Origin: Pleomorphomonas sp. NRK KF1
GTDB taxonomy: Bacteria; Pseudomonadota; Alphaproteobacteria; Rhizobiales; Pleomorphomonadaceae
Assembly: GCF_023721755.1 (NCBI RefSeq)
Contig: NZ_JAMDLH010000004.1
Location: 1 to 64,000 of the forward strand
Direction of reading: 5' to 3'
Length of the DNA: 64,000 nt
Each line of letters starts with the position of its first letter. Positions within the stretch are counted from its first letter, which is position 1. The position numbers and the translations under genes were made by a program. Positions 55,188 to 64,000 of the stretch are shown one piece after another. Under the pieces are notes generated by a model, which was given only the letters and a program-made list of their open reading frames with translations, was not told the origin of the DNA and did not search any database.

Positions 55188-56756
55188 ATGAATGCGACTG
55201 CGTTGCCGCAGGCGGGCGCCGAGACAGGACTGCCTCTCCTGGAAATGGCAGGCATTTCCAAGACCTTCCCGGGCGTCAAGGCATTGTCGGGCGTCAATCT
55301 CGCCGTCCACCCCGGCGAAGTGCATGCGCTGATGGGCGAGAACGGCGCCGGCAAGTCGACGCTGATGAAGATCCTGTCGGGCGCCTATCGCGCCGATCCC
55401 GGCGGCGAGATCCGCATCGAAGGCCGGCCCGTCCATATCGACGGCCCGCTCAGCGCCAAGACGCTCGGCATCGCCGTCATCTACCAGGAGCTCAGCCTGT
55501 CGCCCAACCTGACGGTGGCCGAGAACATCTACCTCGGCCGTGAGCTGTCGTCGGGCGGCCAGGTCGACCGGGCCCGCATGCGCGCCGACTGCCAGGGCGT
55601 GCTCGACCGTCTGGGCGCCACCTTCGGGCCGGCCACCATCGTCTCGACGCTGTCCATCGCCGAGCGGCAGATGGTGGAGATCGCCCGCGCCATCCACGCC
55701 AACGCCCGCATCCTCGTTATGGACGAGCCGACCACGGCCCTGTCCTCGCGTGAAACCGACAAGCTGTTCGACCTCATCCGCACGCTGCGCGCCGATGGCC
55801 TCGCCATCATCTACATTTCGCACCGCATGGCCGAGGTCTACGAACTGGCCGACCGCTGCTCGGTGCTGCGCGACGGCAGCTACGTCGGCACGCTGACGCG
55901 GGACGAGCTCAAGGCCGAGGCGCTGGTCAAGATGATGGTCGGCCGCGACCTCTCCAAGTTCTACAAGAAGGACCACGACGCCAAGGGCAGCCGCGGCGAG
56001 GTCATCCTCAAGGTTCGCGGCATGAGCGACGGCGGCCGGCGGGTCAACGCCTGCTCCTTCGATCTGCATCAAGGCGAAGTGCTGGCGCTGGCCGGCCTTG
56101 TCGGTTCGGGCCGCACCGAACTCGCCCGCCTGATCTACGGCGCCGACCCGCGCACCGCCGGCAGCGTCGAACTCGACGGCAAACCGCTCGATATCGTCAG
56201 GCCGATCCAGGCGGTCAACGCCGGTATCGTCTACCTCACCGAGGATCGCAAGGGACAGGGCCTGTTCCTCGACATGACGGTGCAGGAGAACATCAACCTG
56301 CAGGTCGTCGGCCGCGACGCCGGCAAGGGCGGCCTGCTGAACCTCGGCAAGGCAAGGCAAAGGGCCATCGACGCCATCAAGGCGCTGTCGATCCGCGTCG
56401 CCGGTCCGATCGTTGAGGTAGGATCGCTGTCCGGCGGCAACCAGCAGAAGGTGCTGCTGTCCCGCCTCCTGGAGACGCGGCCCCGCGTGCTCATTCTCGA
56501 CGAGCCGACGCGCGGCGTCGACATCGGCGCCAAGTCGGAGATCTACCGCATCATCGACGACCTCGTGCAGGCGGGGGTCGGCGTGCTGGTCATCTCTTCC
56601 GAGATGCCGGAGGTGGTCGGCATCGCCGATCGCGTGCTGGTAATGCGCGAAGGCCACATCGTCGGCGAGGTCGGCGGCACCACCGGTGTCGAGGTCACGC
56701 AGGAAAACATCATTGCCCTGGCCGCCGGCCTCGCCCAACCGAGCGCCGCCGCCTGA
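55188..56756 (+). CDS. Ribose/xylose-type sugar ABC transporter ATP-binding protein
   Basis: 522-aa tandem ABC ATPase (RbsA/XylG/MglA type). Domain 1 Walker [20 protein letters not shown], signature [14 protein letters not shown]; domain 2 [17 protein letters not shown] and [18 protein letters not shown] 55188 with GAGGGAGGA upstream. First gene of a three-gene transporter operon; the sugar is unknown. Confidence 0.92.
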   Translation: MNATALPQAGAETGLPLLEMAGISKTFPGVKALSGVNLAVHPGEVHALMGENGAGKSTLMKILSGAYRADPGGEIRIEGRPVHIDGPLSAKTLGIAVIYQELSLSPNLTVAENIYLGRELSSGGQVDRARMRADCQGVLDRLGATFGPATIVSTLSIAERQMVEIARAIHANARILVMDEPTTALSSRETDKLFDLIRTLRADGLAIIYISHRMAEVYELADRCSVLRDGSYVGTLTRDELKAEALVKMMVGRDLSKFYKKDHDAKGSRGEVILKVRGMSDGGRRVNACSFDLHQGEVLALAGLVGSGRTELARLIYGADPRTAGSVELDGKPLDIVRPIQAVNAGIVYLTEDRKGQGLFLDMTVQENINLQVVGRDAGKGGLLNLGKARQRAIDAIKALSIRVAGPIVEVGSLSGGNQQKVLLSRLLETRPRVLILDEPTRGVDIGAKSEIYRIIDDLVQAGVGVLVISSEMPEVVGIADRVLVMREGHIVGEVGGTTGVEVTQENIIALAAGLAQPSAAA

Positions 56757-56891
56757 CGCCCTGTCCAGGGCAGTTCCGGCAGGGGCGGAGCCCGCCTTTG
56801 CATCCGGAAATGCCTATCAAACAAGAAGATGGAGCGTGTTCGGCGAGCCCGGTTGTCGCCAGACAGGTTCCAGCAAGACAAGAGTACCGCC

Positions 56892-57896
56892 ATGTCCCAG
56901 GAAACGTCGGTTGCCACGCTCACCAGCGATAAGTCCGCCGCCAATCGCCAGTTCCTCATCCAGCAGATCATCCGCACGGTCGGCATGCTGCCGATCCTGA
57001 TCCTGCTCGGCATCGCCTTCCAATTGATGTCCGGCCGCTTCATCTCGCCGCAGAACCTCTCCATCGTCATGCAGCAGGCCTCGATCAACACCGTGCTCGC
57101 CTGCGGCATGACGGCGGTCATCCTGACCGGCGGCATCGACCTCTCGGTCGGCTCCATCCTCGCCGCCTCGGCCATGGTCGCGGTGATCGGCTCGCTGGTG
57201 CCCGACATGGGCATGATCGGCATACCCTTGGCACTGTTCGCCGGCCTGATATTCGGCCTCATCAACGGTTCGCTGGTCGCCTTCATCGGCCTGCCGCCGT
57301 TCATCTCGACGCTCGGCTCGCTCACCGCCGTGCGCGGCGTCGCCCGACTGCTCGGCAACGACACCACCGTCTTCAACTCGCAGCTGCCCTTCGCCTTCAT
57401 CGGCAACGGCTATCTGTTCGGCATCCCCTGGCTGGTGATCATCGCCTTCCTGTCGGTGGTCGTCACCTGGGCCATCCTGCGGCGGACGGTGCTCGGCGTT
57501 CACATCTACGCCACCGGCGGCAACGAGAGCGCCGCCCGCCTCTCGGGCATCAAGGTGTGGGCCGTGCTGCTGTTCGTCTACGGCTTCTCCGGGATCATGG
57601 CCGGCCTCGGCGGCGTGATGAGCGCGGCCCGTCTGTTCGCCGCCAACGGTACCCAGCTCGGCCAGGCCTACGAACTCGACGCCATCGCGGCAGTCATCCT
57701 CGGCGGCACCTCGTTCACAGGTGGCGTCGGCTCCATCTGGGGCACGCTGATCGGTGCGCTGATCATCGCCGTGCTGTCCAACGGACTGGTGCTGATCGGC
57801 GTCTCCGACATCTGGCAGTACATCATCAAGGGCCTCGTCATCATCATCGCCGTAGCGCTCGACCGCCTGCGCAGCAAGGGCGGCGCCAGGACCTGA
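56892..57896 (+). CDS. Ribose/xylose-type sugar ABC transporter permease
   Basis: 334-aa inner-membrane permease. Characteristic stretches are NTVLACGMTAVILTGGIDLS VG, LPPFISTLGSLTAVRGVARL and LDAIAAVILGGTSFTGGVGS. The start at ATG 56892 follows an AAGACAAGAG region rather than a strong Shine-Dalgarno. 135 bp after the ATPase gene. Confidence 0.92.
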   Translation: MSQETSVATLTSDKSAANRQFLIQQIIRTVGMLPILILLGIAFQLMSGRFISPQNLSIVMQQASINTVLACGMTAVILTGGIDLSVGSILAASAMVAVIGSLVPDMGMIGIPLALFAGLIFGLINGSLVAFIGLPPFISTLGSLTAVRGVARLLGNDTTVFNSQLPFAFIGNGYLFGIPWLVIIAFLSVVVTWAILRRTVLGVHIYATGGNESAARLSGIKVWAVLLFVYGFSGIMAGLGGVMSAARLFAANGTQLGQAYELDAIAAVILGGTSFTGGVGSIWGTLIGALIIAVLSNGLVLIGVSDIWQYIIKGLVIIIAVALDRLRSKGGART

Positions 57897-58066
57897 CAGC
57901 CGACGGAGCGCATTCGCCAAGTTCCCGAGCGTGACGTCGCCGCCACCCCGGCGGCGAATGGAAAACCGCGCTCTTAAGAAAGCCGTCGCGAGGAGGTTTC
58001 GCGCCGGATTGCCGCCGCCGCCCCGGCAAGACAAGGGAAGCGGCACCCCCCTGGAGGAGTAAGACC

Positions 58067-59002
58067 ATGTTGCTTCGTTCTGTGCTTTTCGCGTCCGTCG
58101 CCCTCGCCCTCGTCGGCACGGCAACCGCCAAGGATCTCAACAGGATCGGCATCTCCATCGGTTCGATGGGCAACCCGTTCTACGTCGCCCTCGCCAACGG
58201 CGCGACCGCCAAGGCCAAGGAGATCAATCCCGACGTCGACGTGATCGCCCTCGGCTACGACTACGACCTCAACAAGCAGTTCACCCAGATCGACAACTTC
58301 ATCGCCGCCGGCGTCGACCTGATCCTGTTCACGCCCGCCGACTCCGAGGCCGTTGCGCCCGCCATCGCCCGCGCTCAGGCCGCCGGCATCCCGATGGTCG
58401 CCGTCGACACCGCCGCCGTCGGCGCCGATGCCACCGTGACCACCGACAACGTCCAGGCCGGCGAGATCGCCTGCCAGTACATCGTCGACAAGCTCGACGG
58501 AAAGGGCGACGTCATCATCCAGAACAGCAACCAGGTGTCGGCCGTCATCGACCGCGTCGTCGGCTGCAAGAAGGTGTTCGACGCCAACCCCGGCATCAAG
58601 GTGCTCTCGGACGACCAGAACGCCCTCGGCTCGCGTGACGGCGGCCTCAACGTCATGCAGGCCATGCTGACCCGCTTCGAGAAGATCGACGCGGTCTTCG
58701 CCATCAACGACCCGCAGGTGATCGGCTCGAACCTCGCCGCCAAGCAGGCCGGCCGCAACAACATCATCTTCACCTCGGTCGACGGCGCCCCCGACATCGA
58801 AGCCGTCCTGAAGGACCCGGACAGCCCGATGGTTCAGGCCTCGGCCAGCCAGGATCCCTACGCCATGGCCCAGCTCGCCATGGAAATCGGCGTCGACCTC
58901 CTGAACGGCAAGGAGCCGAAGCAGAAGGTCACCCTGCTTCCCTCCAAGCTGGTGACGCGCGACAACGTCAACGAATACAAGGGCTGGAACGCGGCCCGCT
59001 AA
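58067..59002 (+). CDS. Periplasmic sugar-binding protein
   Basis: 311-aa type I periplasmic binding protein. Short signal peptide LLRSVLFASVALALVGTATA. Mature features: NRIGISIGSMGNPFYVALAN, FIAAGVDLILFTPADSEAV, VFAINDPQVIGSNLAAKQAG. GGAGGAG before the ATG is a strong ribosome-binding site, as expected for the most abundant component. Confidence 0.92.
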   Translation: MLLRSVLFASVALALVGTATAKDLNRIGISIGSMGNPFYVALANGATAKAKEINPDVDVIALGYDYDLNKQFTQIDNFIAAGVDLILFTPADSEAVAPAIARAQAAGIPMVAVDTAAVGADATVTTDNVQAGEIACQYIVDKLDGKGDVIIQNSNQVSAVIDRVVGCKKVFDANPGIKVLSDDQNALGSRDGGLNVMQAMLTRFEKIDAVFAINDPQVIGSNLAAKQAGRNNIIFTSVDGAPDIEAVLKDPDSPMVQASASQDPYAMAQLAMEIGVDLLNGKEPKQKVTLLPSKLVTRDNVNEYKGWNAAR

Positions 59003-59035
59003 GGGCAGCTCTCACACCTAGCGCGATCCAGACCG

Positions 59036-59066
59036 ACGCCCGGGACTTCACGTCCCGGGCGTTTTT
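59036..59066 (+). terminator. Intrinsic terminator of the sugar transporter operon
   Basis: Perfect stem ACGCCCGGGAC/GTCCCGGGCGT with loop TTCAC and five T. Lies 34 bp after the binding-protein stop. Confidence 0.93.
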
Positions 59067-59208
59067 CGTTGGAAAGCACGGAAAATGGTGGGAACGCGAT
59101 CGACGCGGTCCAACAAGCGGCGTCCTCCGTCCTGGGACAGAGGACATCTGCCACAAACGGCTGTAATGCCTCAGCGAGGAGCTGGCGTCATCGACGCCCC
59201 CGCGCCGC

Positions 59209-60426
59209 TCATCGCGCCATGTGGCCCCGCTCGCCGACGCGGCACCTGCCGACGCCGGCAAGCTGCTCCTCGAACACCAGATGGGCGGCGCCCAGGATGC
59301 CGGCGCGGTCGCCGCTCTTGGCCTTGACGATCTGCAGGCTCTGCGTCGCCAGCGGCAAGCAGCGCTGGTTGACCAGTTCGCGGATGCCGGCCATCAAGTG
59401 CTCGCCGGCTTCTGCGAGGGTGCCGCCGACCACCACGAGGTTCGGGTTGAGGACGCTGACGACATTGGCCGTCACCTCGCCGAAGCCCTTGCCGGCGGCG
59501 CGGATCAGCTGGATCGCCTCGGGCACGTTGCGCTTGACGACGTTGATCACGTCGCGCGCATTCCTGGCCTCGATCCCCATGGCGCGAAGGTCGCGCGCGA
59601 TCGCCCAGCCGCCGGAGTAGGCTTCGAGGCAACCGAGCTTGCCGCAGCGGCAGAGCGGCGGGTTCGGCAGGTCGAGCTGAATGTGGCCGATGTCGGCCGC
59701 CGCCCCGCGCCCGCCGCGATAGACCTCGCCGCAACTGATGAAGCCGCCGCCGATACCGGTGCCGGCCTTGATGAAGAAGAAGCAGTCCTCGTCGGGCCAG
59801 TAGGTCTTGTACTCGGCCAGCGCCATCAGGTTGACGTCGTTATCGGCGAAAACCTGGATGTCGTAACGATCCCGGAACCAGCCGCGAATGTCGAAATCGT
59901 ACCAGCCGTGCATGACGGAGGGGCCGAACACCCGCGCGTTCTTGTAGTCGATGCGCGAGGGCAGGCACAGCCCGACACCGATCACGTCGTCCATCGGCCG
60001 CCCGACCTGCGGCAGCAGGCGTTCGAGGCAGGCGGCGATCTGCTCCAGAATCGATGTCGGCGCGTCGTCGAGGTCGGTCGCGAACACCTCCTCGGCCAGG
60101 ATCTTGGGCGTCAGGTCGGTCAGCGCCACCCGCGTCTGGCTCTCGCCGACGTCGACGGCGGCGATCAGCGCGAACTCCTCGTTGAGGCTGAGCAGCTTGG
60201 AGGGCCGGCCGCCGGTCGGCAGCACCTTTTCGGTTTCGCGAACCAGATTGGCATTGAACAGCATGCCCAGACGCTGAACGACGGTGGTGCGCGAACTTCC
60301 GGACAGCCTTTCCAGTTCGGACCGGGAAACGGCGCCATTCCTGGCGATCAGCGAGAACAGATCCCGGCTTTCCACGGGAAGATGGGTACCACTCGTATCA
60401 GTGATAACGTCCCTCGCACTCACCAC
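59209..60426 (-). CDS. ROK-family transcriptional regulator
   Basis: 405-aa NagC/XylR-type protein. N-terminal HTH (LIARNGAVSRSELERLSGSS, RTTVVQRLGML), then the ROK kinase-like fold with AAVDVGESQTRVALTDL, FIKAGTGIGGGFISCGEVYR and the zinc motif CRCGKLGCLEAYSGG. It probably senses the sugar imported by the upstream transporter. GTG 60426 is preceded by AAGGGA. Divergent from the transketolase gene across a large inverted repeat. Confidence 0.9.
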   Translation of the reverse strand: MVSARDVITDTSGTHLPVESRDLFSLIARNGAVSRSELERLSGSSRTTVVQRLGMLFNANLVRETEKVLPTGGRPSKLLSLNEEFALIAAVDVGESQTRVALTDLTPKILAEEVFATDLDDAPTSILEQIAACLERLLPQVGRPMDDVIGVGLCLPSRIDYKNARVFGPSVMHGWYDFDIRGWFRDRYDIQVFADNDVNLMALAEYKTYWPDEDCFFFIKAGTGIGGGFISCGEVYRGGRGAAADIGHIQLDLPNPPLCRCGKLGCLEAYSGGWAIARDLRAMGIEARNARDVINVVKRNVPEAIQLIRAAGKGFGEVTANVVSVLNPNLVVVGGTLAEAGEHLMAGIRELVNQRCLPLATQSLQIVKAKSGDRAGILGAAHLVFEEQLAGVGRCRVGERGHMAR

Positions 60427-60597
60427 GGCGTTTCCCTTTTCAACTTCTTAGGCGCTTCTCGTCTCGATCAGGAAACCGCCGGACCGGCCGCAGATACCGG
60501 TCGGTTGCGCATGATACCCGATCGCCATCACACGGTAAACGAGCCAGCGCGCCGCCCTTCCGCAACCGCGTGAATCTCAACGGAAATTGCGCCATTT

Positions 60598-60642
60598 TCG
60601 CAAACATACGCTCAATAGACAGCCATTAGCGTATTTTTGCGA
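60598..60642. promoter_or_regulatory. 45-bp near-perfect inverted repeat between ROK gene and transketolase
   Basis: Left arm TCGCAAACATACGCTCAAT (60598-60616) and right arm ATTAGCGTATTTTTGCGA (60625-60642) match at 17 of 18 paired positions with one bulged C; the spacer is 8 bp. Probable paired operator for the ROK regulator. A partial third half-site (AGCGTGTTAGAGCA, from 60684) lies on the transketolase -10. Confidence 0.7.
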
Positions 60643-60659
60643 CTGATCCGTTATTTATT

Positions 60660-60688
60660 TTGACTTTTTTTATACCGAACTATAGCGT
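60660..60688 (+). promoter_or_regulatory. Candidate transketolase promoter
   Basis: -35 TTGACT (60660-60665), 17-bp spacer, -10 TAGCGT (60683-60688); TATAGC at 15-bp spacing is an alternative. It lies directly downstream of the large inverted repeat. Confidence 0.5.
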
Positions 60689-60758
60689 GTTAGAGCAATT
60701 TTCGGTCATTACGCCAGAGAGCGAGGGGAATGGCCGGGGGAACGCGAGGAGAGACCAC

Positions 60759-62771
60759 ATGCTGTCACCATTTCCATCATCCACCGCCTTGGCCAATGCG
60801 ATTCGCATCCTGACCATCGACGCGGTCAACGCCGCCGGCTGCGGCCATCCGGGCGCCCCCATGGGCATGGCGGAAATGGGCACCGCCCTGTGGACCCGCC
60901 ACCTCAGCCACAACCCGGCCGACCCGAAGTGGGTCAACCGCGACCGCTTCGTCCTGTCCAACGGCCATGCGTCGATGCTGATCTATTCGATGCTGCATCT
61001 CACCGGCTATGACGTGTCGCTCGACGACATCAAGAACTTCCGCAAGCTCGGCGGTCGCCTGCCCGGCCACCCCGAATACGGCCATACGCCCGGCGTCGAG
61101 ACCACCACCGGCCCGATCGGCCAGGGCATTGCCAACGCCGTCGGCTTCGCGCTGGCCGAGAAGCTGCTTGGCATCGAGTTCAACCGCCCCGGCTTCCCCA
61201 TCGTCGACCACCATACCTACGCCTTCATGGGCGACGGCTGCCTCATGGAAGGCATTTCGCACGAGGCCTGCTCGCTGGCCGGCACATGGAAGCTGAACAA
61301 GCTGATAGCCTTCTGGGACGACAACGGCATCTCCATCGACGGCCGCGTCTCCGACTGGTTCAGCGACAACACGCCCAAGCGCTTCGAGGCCTATGGCTGG
61401 CATGTGATCACCGGCGTCGACGGACATGACGTCGAGGCGGTGGACAAGGCGATCCAGGAGGCCAAGGCCCAGACCGACAAGCCGACGCTGATCTGCTGCC
61501 GCACCATCATCGGCAAGGGCTCGCCCAACTGCCAGGACACCCCAGGCGTCCACGGCAACCCGCTGAGCGTGGCCGAGATCGCCGCCACCCGCGCCGCGCT
61601 CGGCATCACCTCCGGCCCCTTCGAGATCGCCGACGACGTCCGCGCCGCCTGGAACGGCCGCGATGCCGGCATCCAGCGCCAGCAGAAGTGGCAGGCCCTG
61701 TTCGACGCCTACCGCGCCGCCTTCCCCAAGGAGGCCGCCGAGTTCGAGCGCCGCATCAACGGCCAGCTGCCGGAGAATTTCGCCACCGAAGCCGCCAAGC
61801 TCCTGGCGACCATCGACGCCGAGGCGAAGAGCGTCGCCACCCGCCACGGCTCGCAGCGGGCGCTCAACGCCTTGGCGCCGCTGCTGCCGGAGGTCCTGTC
61901 CGGCTCCGCCGACCTGCACGCCTGCACCATGACCGAGTGGAACGGCTGCAAGCATCTGCGCGCCAATGCCCTCGAGGAAGGCGGCAACGTCCTCGACTAC
62001 GGCATCCGCGAGTTCGGCATGATGGCGATCGTCAACGGGCTGGCGCTGCACGGCGGCTTCCTGCCGATCGGCGCCACCTTCCTGGTGTTCTCCGAATATG
62101 CCCGCAACGCCATCCGCATGGCGGCGCTGATGAAGGTGCGCTCGCTGTTCGTGCTCACCCACGATTCCATCGGCATGGGCGAGGACGGCCCGACCCATCA
62201 GGCGGTCGAGCAGACGGCAACCCTGCGCCTCGTGCCCAACCTCGACGTCTGGCGGCCCTGCGACAGCGTTGAAACCTTCGTCGCCTGGCAGACGGCCATC
62301 GAGCATCGCGACTGCCCGACCGCCCTCGTGCTGACGCGCCAGCGCGTGCCGCACCAGAGCCGCGACGCCGCCCGGATCGAGGCCATCAAGCGCGGCGGCT
62401 ACGTGCTGAGCGACTGCGCCGGCAAGCCCGACGCGGTGATCATCGCCACCGGCTCGGAAGTCGGCCTCGCCATGGAGGCGCAGAAGAAGCTCGCCGCCGA
62501 GGGCGTCGCCACCCGCGTCGTCTCCCTGCCCTCGCACTTCGTGTTCGAGCAGCAGGACGCCGCCTACAGGAACGACGTTCTGCCGGCCGGCATCCCCCGC
62601 GTCGCCGTCGAGGCGGGCGTGACCGACTACTGGCGCAAGTATGTCGGCCTCGAAGGCGCTGTCGTCGGCATCGACCGCTTCGGCGAATGCGGCCCGGCGC
62701 CCGAGGTCTACGAGTTCTTCGGCATCACCACCGACGGCGTCGTCAAGGCGGTGCGGAGCGTTCTGGCCTGA
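60759..62771 (+). CDS. tkt: Transketolase
   Basis: 670-aa thiamine-diphosphate enzyme of the non-oxidative pentose phosphate pathway. N-terminal motif NAAGCGHPGAPMGMAEMGTA, GHASMLIYSMLHLTGYD, TPGVETTTGPIGQGIANAVG, TPP site MGDGCLMEGISHEACSLAG; the C-terminal domain has THDSIGMGEDGPTHQAVEQ. ATG 60759 has GAGGAGA upstream and gives the usual length; an earlier frame extension would add 33 atypical residues. Its place beside a sugar ABC transporter and a ROK regulator suggests a pathway-linked copy for pentose or similar catabolism. Confidence 0.93.
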   Translation: MLSPFPSSTALANAIRILTIDAVNAAGCGHPGAPMGMAEMGTALWTRHLSHNPADPKWVNRDRFVLSNGHASMLIYSMLHLTGYDVSLDDIKNFRKLGGRLPGHPEYGHTPGVETTTGPIGQGIANAVGFALAEKLLGIEFNRPGFPIVDHHTYAFMGDGCLMEGISHEACSLAGTWKLNKLIAFWDDNGISIDGRVSDWFSDNTPKRFEAYGWHVITGVDGHDVEAVDKAIQEAKAQTDKPTLICCRTIIGKGSPNCQDTPGVHGNPLSVAEIAATRAALGITSGPFEIADDVRAAWNGRDAGIQRQQKWQALFDAYRAAFPKEAAEFERRINGQLPENFATEAAKLLATIDAEAKSVATRHGSQRALNALAPLLPEVLSGSADLHACTMTEWNGCKHLRANALEEGGNVLDYGIREFGMMAIVNGLALHGGFLPIGATFLVFSEYARNAIRMAALMKVRSLFVLTHDSIGMGEDGPTHQAVEQTATLRLVPNLDVWRPCDSVETFVAWQTAIEHRDCPTALVLTRQRVPHQSRDAARIEAIKRGGYVLSDCAGKPDAVIIATGSEVGLAMEAQKKLAAEGVATRVVSLPSHFVFEQQDAAYRNDVLPAGIPRVAVEAGVTDYWRKYVGLEGAVVGIDRFGECGPAPEVYEFFGITTDGVVKAVRSVLA

Positions 62772-62843
62772 TCGCCCCGAACTTGCCCGGCGCCCTCACA
62801 CCGCCGGGCGAGCCACTCGCGTCACGACGCGACTGGTCCTCCA

Positions 62844-62882
62844 AGAGCGCCGTTCGATCTGAATGAATCAGATCGGCGCTCT
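62844..62882. terminator. Long hairpin after transketolase, probable terminator
   Basis: Outer arms AGAGCGCC/GGCGCTCT and inner arms GATCTGA/TCAGATC around ATGAA, with a 4-nt asymmetric bulge. Followed by CGGTTCTTTAC, a weak T-tract on the plus strand. Confidence 0.5.
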
Positions 62883-63559
62883 CGGTTCTTTACTGACACA
62901 TCATCTTGTCGACCCTCGTTTCACTCCGGTCGGATGATGCTCCAAAGCCGCCTCCCCGACCTCGTCCCCCCGAGGCCCGCGGCTTGACCGTACCCCCGGT
63001 TCCCGCCCTCACTCCCGGCGAGAACCGGGGGCCGGCTCCCCTTCCCTTTCCGTCCATCACGACCATCGATCCGATGCGGTGCGCACCCAAACGAACGTGA
63101 TAGAAACGGATACGGAAATGCGCACAGGCCGACAGCGGTCTGATACCCGCCGCCCCCAAAATTGCGCCGACACTGATCTTTGAATCGAGCTTGCAATACG
63201 AACTTGCAACGATTCATTTCTGCATGGCGAGTTGCAGTTCTGAAGGATTTTCTAGCGGCGTCGCAAAAACTATGGGTCTGCCGAACGAACACAACGGAGC
63301 GGACCAATGGAGACAATGCTCGCCGAGAGGTTGATGGCCTGCAACGGCTGGAGCTCCTATTTCGCGGGTCTGGCGACTGCTTCCGCCAATACGACCGACG
63401 TTCGCACCGGCTCCATCCCTGGGCTCAGGTCCTTCAGGCAGGGCGCCGCCAACCGTGGCAGTTTCACCTCGCCGGGGAGCGTAACAGGGAGCGAGTACGA
63501 GCCGGCGTTTCCTCCCAGGCGAAAGGCCTGGCGCGACAGTCGGCCTCCTCCTTGGCCAG
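62883..63559. other. Non-coding or degraded sequence
   Basis: No frame in this stretch gives a protein I recognise, and open frames on both strands are short and low-complexity. It probably contains decayed remains of the gene whose receiver domain is readable at 63560-63783. Confidence 0.5.
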
Positions 63560-63783
63560 CCCGGCGAGTTGGCCGGCGACATTGTCGCACGCCCCGAGCT
63601 TGGGGATCCTGATGAGGCCATCGCCTTCCGGCGGCTGCCGGTCGAGCACCACGGCGTCGTAGCCGCCTGCGCGGCGATGGCCGTGGCCTCGAAAAGGTTG
63701 GGCGCTTGATCGAAGGGCATTTCGGTCTGGAGTAGCGCCACACCGAGGCCATTTCAGGCTCATTCGACCAGCAGCAGACGCAT
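63560..63783 (-). pseudogene. Decayed response-regulator receiver domain (OmpR-like)
   Basis: From ATG 63783 the minus strand reads MRLLLVE, then two in-frame stops, then GVALLQTEMPFDQAPNLFEA and more to about 63664. A frameshift then restores GYDAVVLDRQPPEGDGLI, the phospho-acceptor aspartate region typical of OmpR-type receivers (compare 'YDxVLLDxxLPDGDGL'). The start, the acceptor-site spacing and the motif fit one gene broken by two stops and a frameshift. Confidence 0.6.
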
Positions 63784-64000
63784 CAACCAACGTCTGGAGC
63801 CCTGCCCAGAAGACCTCGTTGGAGGCTCTTCCCGGCAGCGCCTTGCAAAAAAGCCGCACGACCGGGCTTTCAGGCCTCTTTTCGGCCTGGCGCGACAGAT
63901 TGCCGGCAAATCGGCGTTCGAGGACGCGGCCAGACATCTCAGGTGAACTCCTTTGGCAGAGGTTCTCATGTTCGGACTTTCCAACGCTTATCCCGCAAGG
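63784..64000. other. Window end, upstream of the response-regulator remnant
   Basis: A minus-strand frame starting MSGRVLERRFAGNLSRQAEK is open through here but crosses the remnant in another frame. I do not recognise it and do not call it a gene. Confidence 0.35.

Overview
The window reads as chromosomal DNA of a GC-rich alphaproteobacterium, most likely order Hyphomicrobiales (Rhizobiales). Pointers are the NasS/NasT nitrate control pair, an assimilatory nrt-nirBD-nasA cluster, an ArsR-methyltransferase fusion beside metF, many TRAP/TTT/ABC sugar-type transporters and dense operons with 4-bp start/stop overlaps. The genus cannot be fixed from sequence alone. I saw no rRNA, tRNA, CRISPR array, transposase or integrase. 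All product names rest on motifs and family resemblance read by eye.

Region by region. 1-10.7 kb (minus strand): nitrate assimilation. NasT (ANTAR antiterminator) and NasS (cytoplasmic nitrate sensor) precede nrtA-nrtB-nrtD-nirB-nirD-nasA. The nasS-nrtA gap holds a consensus sigma-54 promoter, two ANTAR-type hairpins and an intrinsic terminator. 10.9-15.1 kb: a stand-alone nucleotidyltransferase-fold gene whose promoter is covered by two near-identical 30-bp palindromes, an NhaD/CitMHS-like antiporter, a histidine phosphatase and kdsB. 15.2-23.4 kb (minus): a probable catabolic operon (fucose-isomerase-like, DapA-family aldolase, sialidase-like protein, TctCBA transporter, LacI regulator). 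23.5-31 kb: a TRAP transporter facing divergently transcribed uxaC-uxuB-uxuA (hexuronate catabolism), sharing a promoter/operator region. 31-33.3 kb: ArsR-SRPBCC pair and a GntR/FCD regulator.

33.3-36.5 kb is a small accessory island: remnants of a Phd-like antitoxin and of HsdM, then the DarT-DarG toxin-antitoxin pair and a translationally coupled one-TM protein of unknown function, then short hypothetical genes. 36.7-43.1 kb (minus): a ribose-type ABC transporter with RpiR regulator, PfkB kinase and TIM-barrel isomerase. 43.7-47.3 kb: a NitT/TauT-type ABC transporter coupled to an internally duplicated FmdE-like protein. 47.7-54.75 kb (minus): methionine/folate genes, namely an ArsR-methyltransferase fusion, metF, an inserted AAA ATPase, and a methionine synthase split into two ORFs. 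55-62.8 kb: a second ribose/xylose-type ABC transporter, a ROK regulator and a transketolase behind a 45-bp inverted repeat. 62.9-64 kb is mostly decayed sequence with a broken response-regulator gene.

The genes fit a soil- or plant-associated heterotroph that assimilates nitrate and takes up many plant-derived sugars and sugar acids. The least described elements are the third gene of the DarTG operon, the duplicated FmdE-like transporter partner, the unknown-substrate isomerase/aldolase/sialidase operon, the AAA gene between metF and metH, and several strong unassigned palindromic operators.
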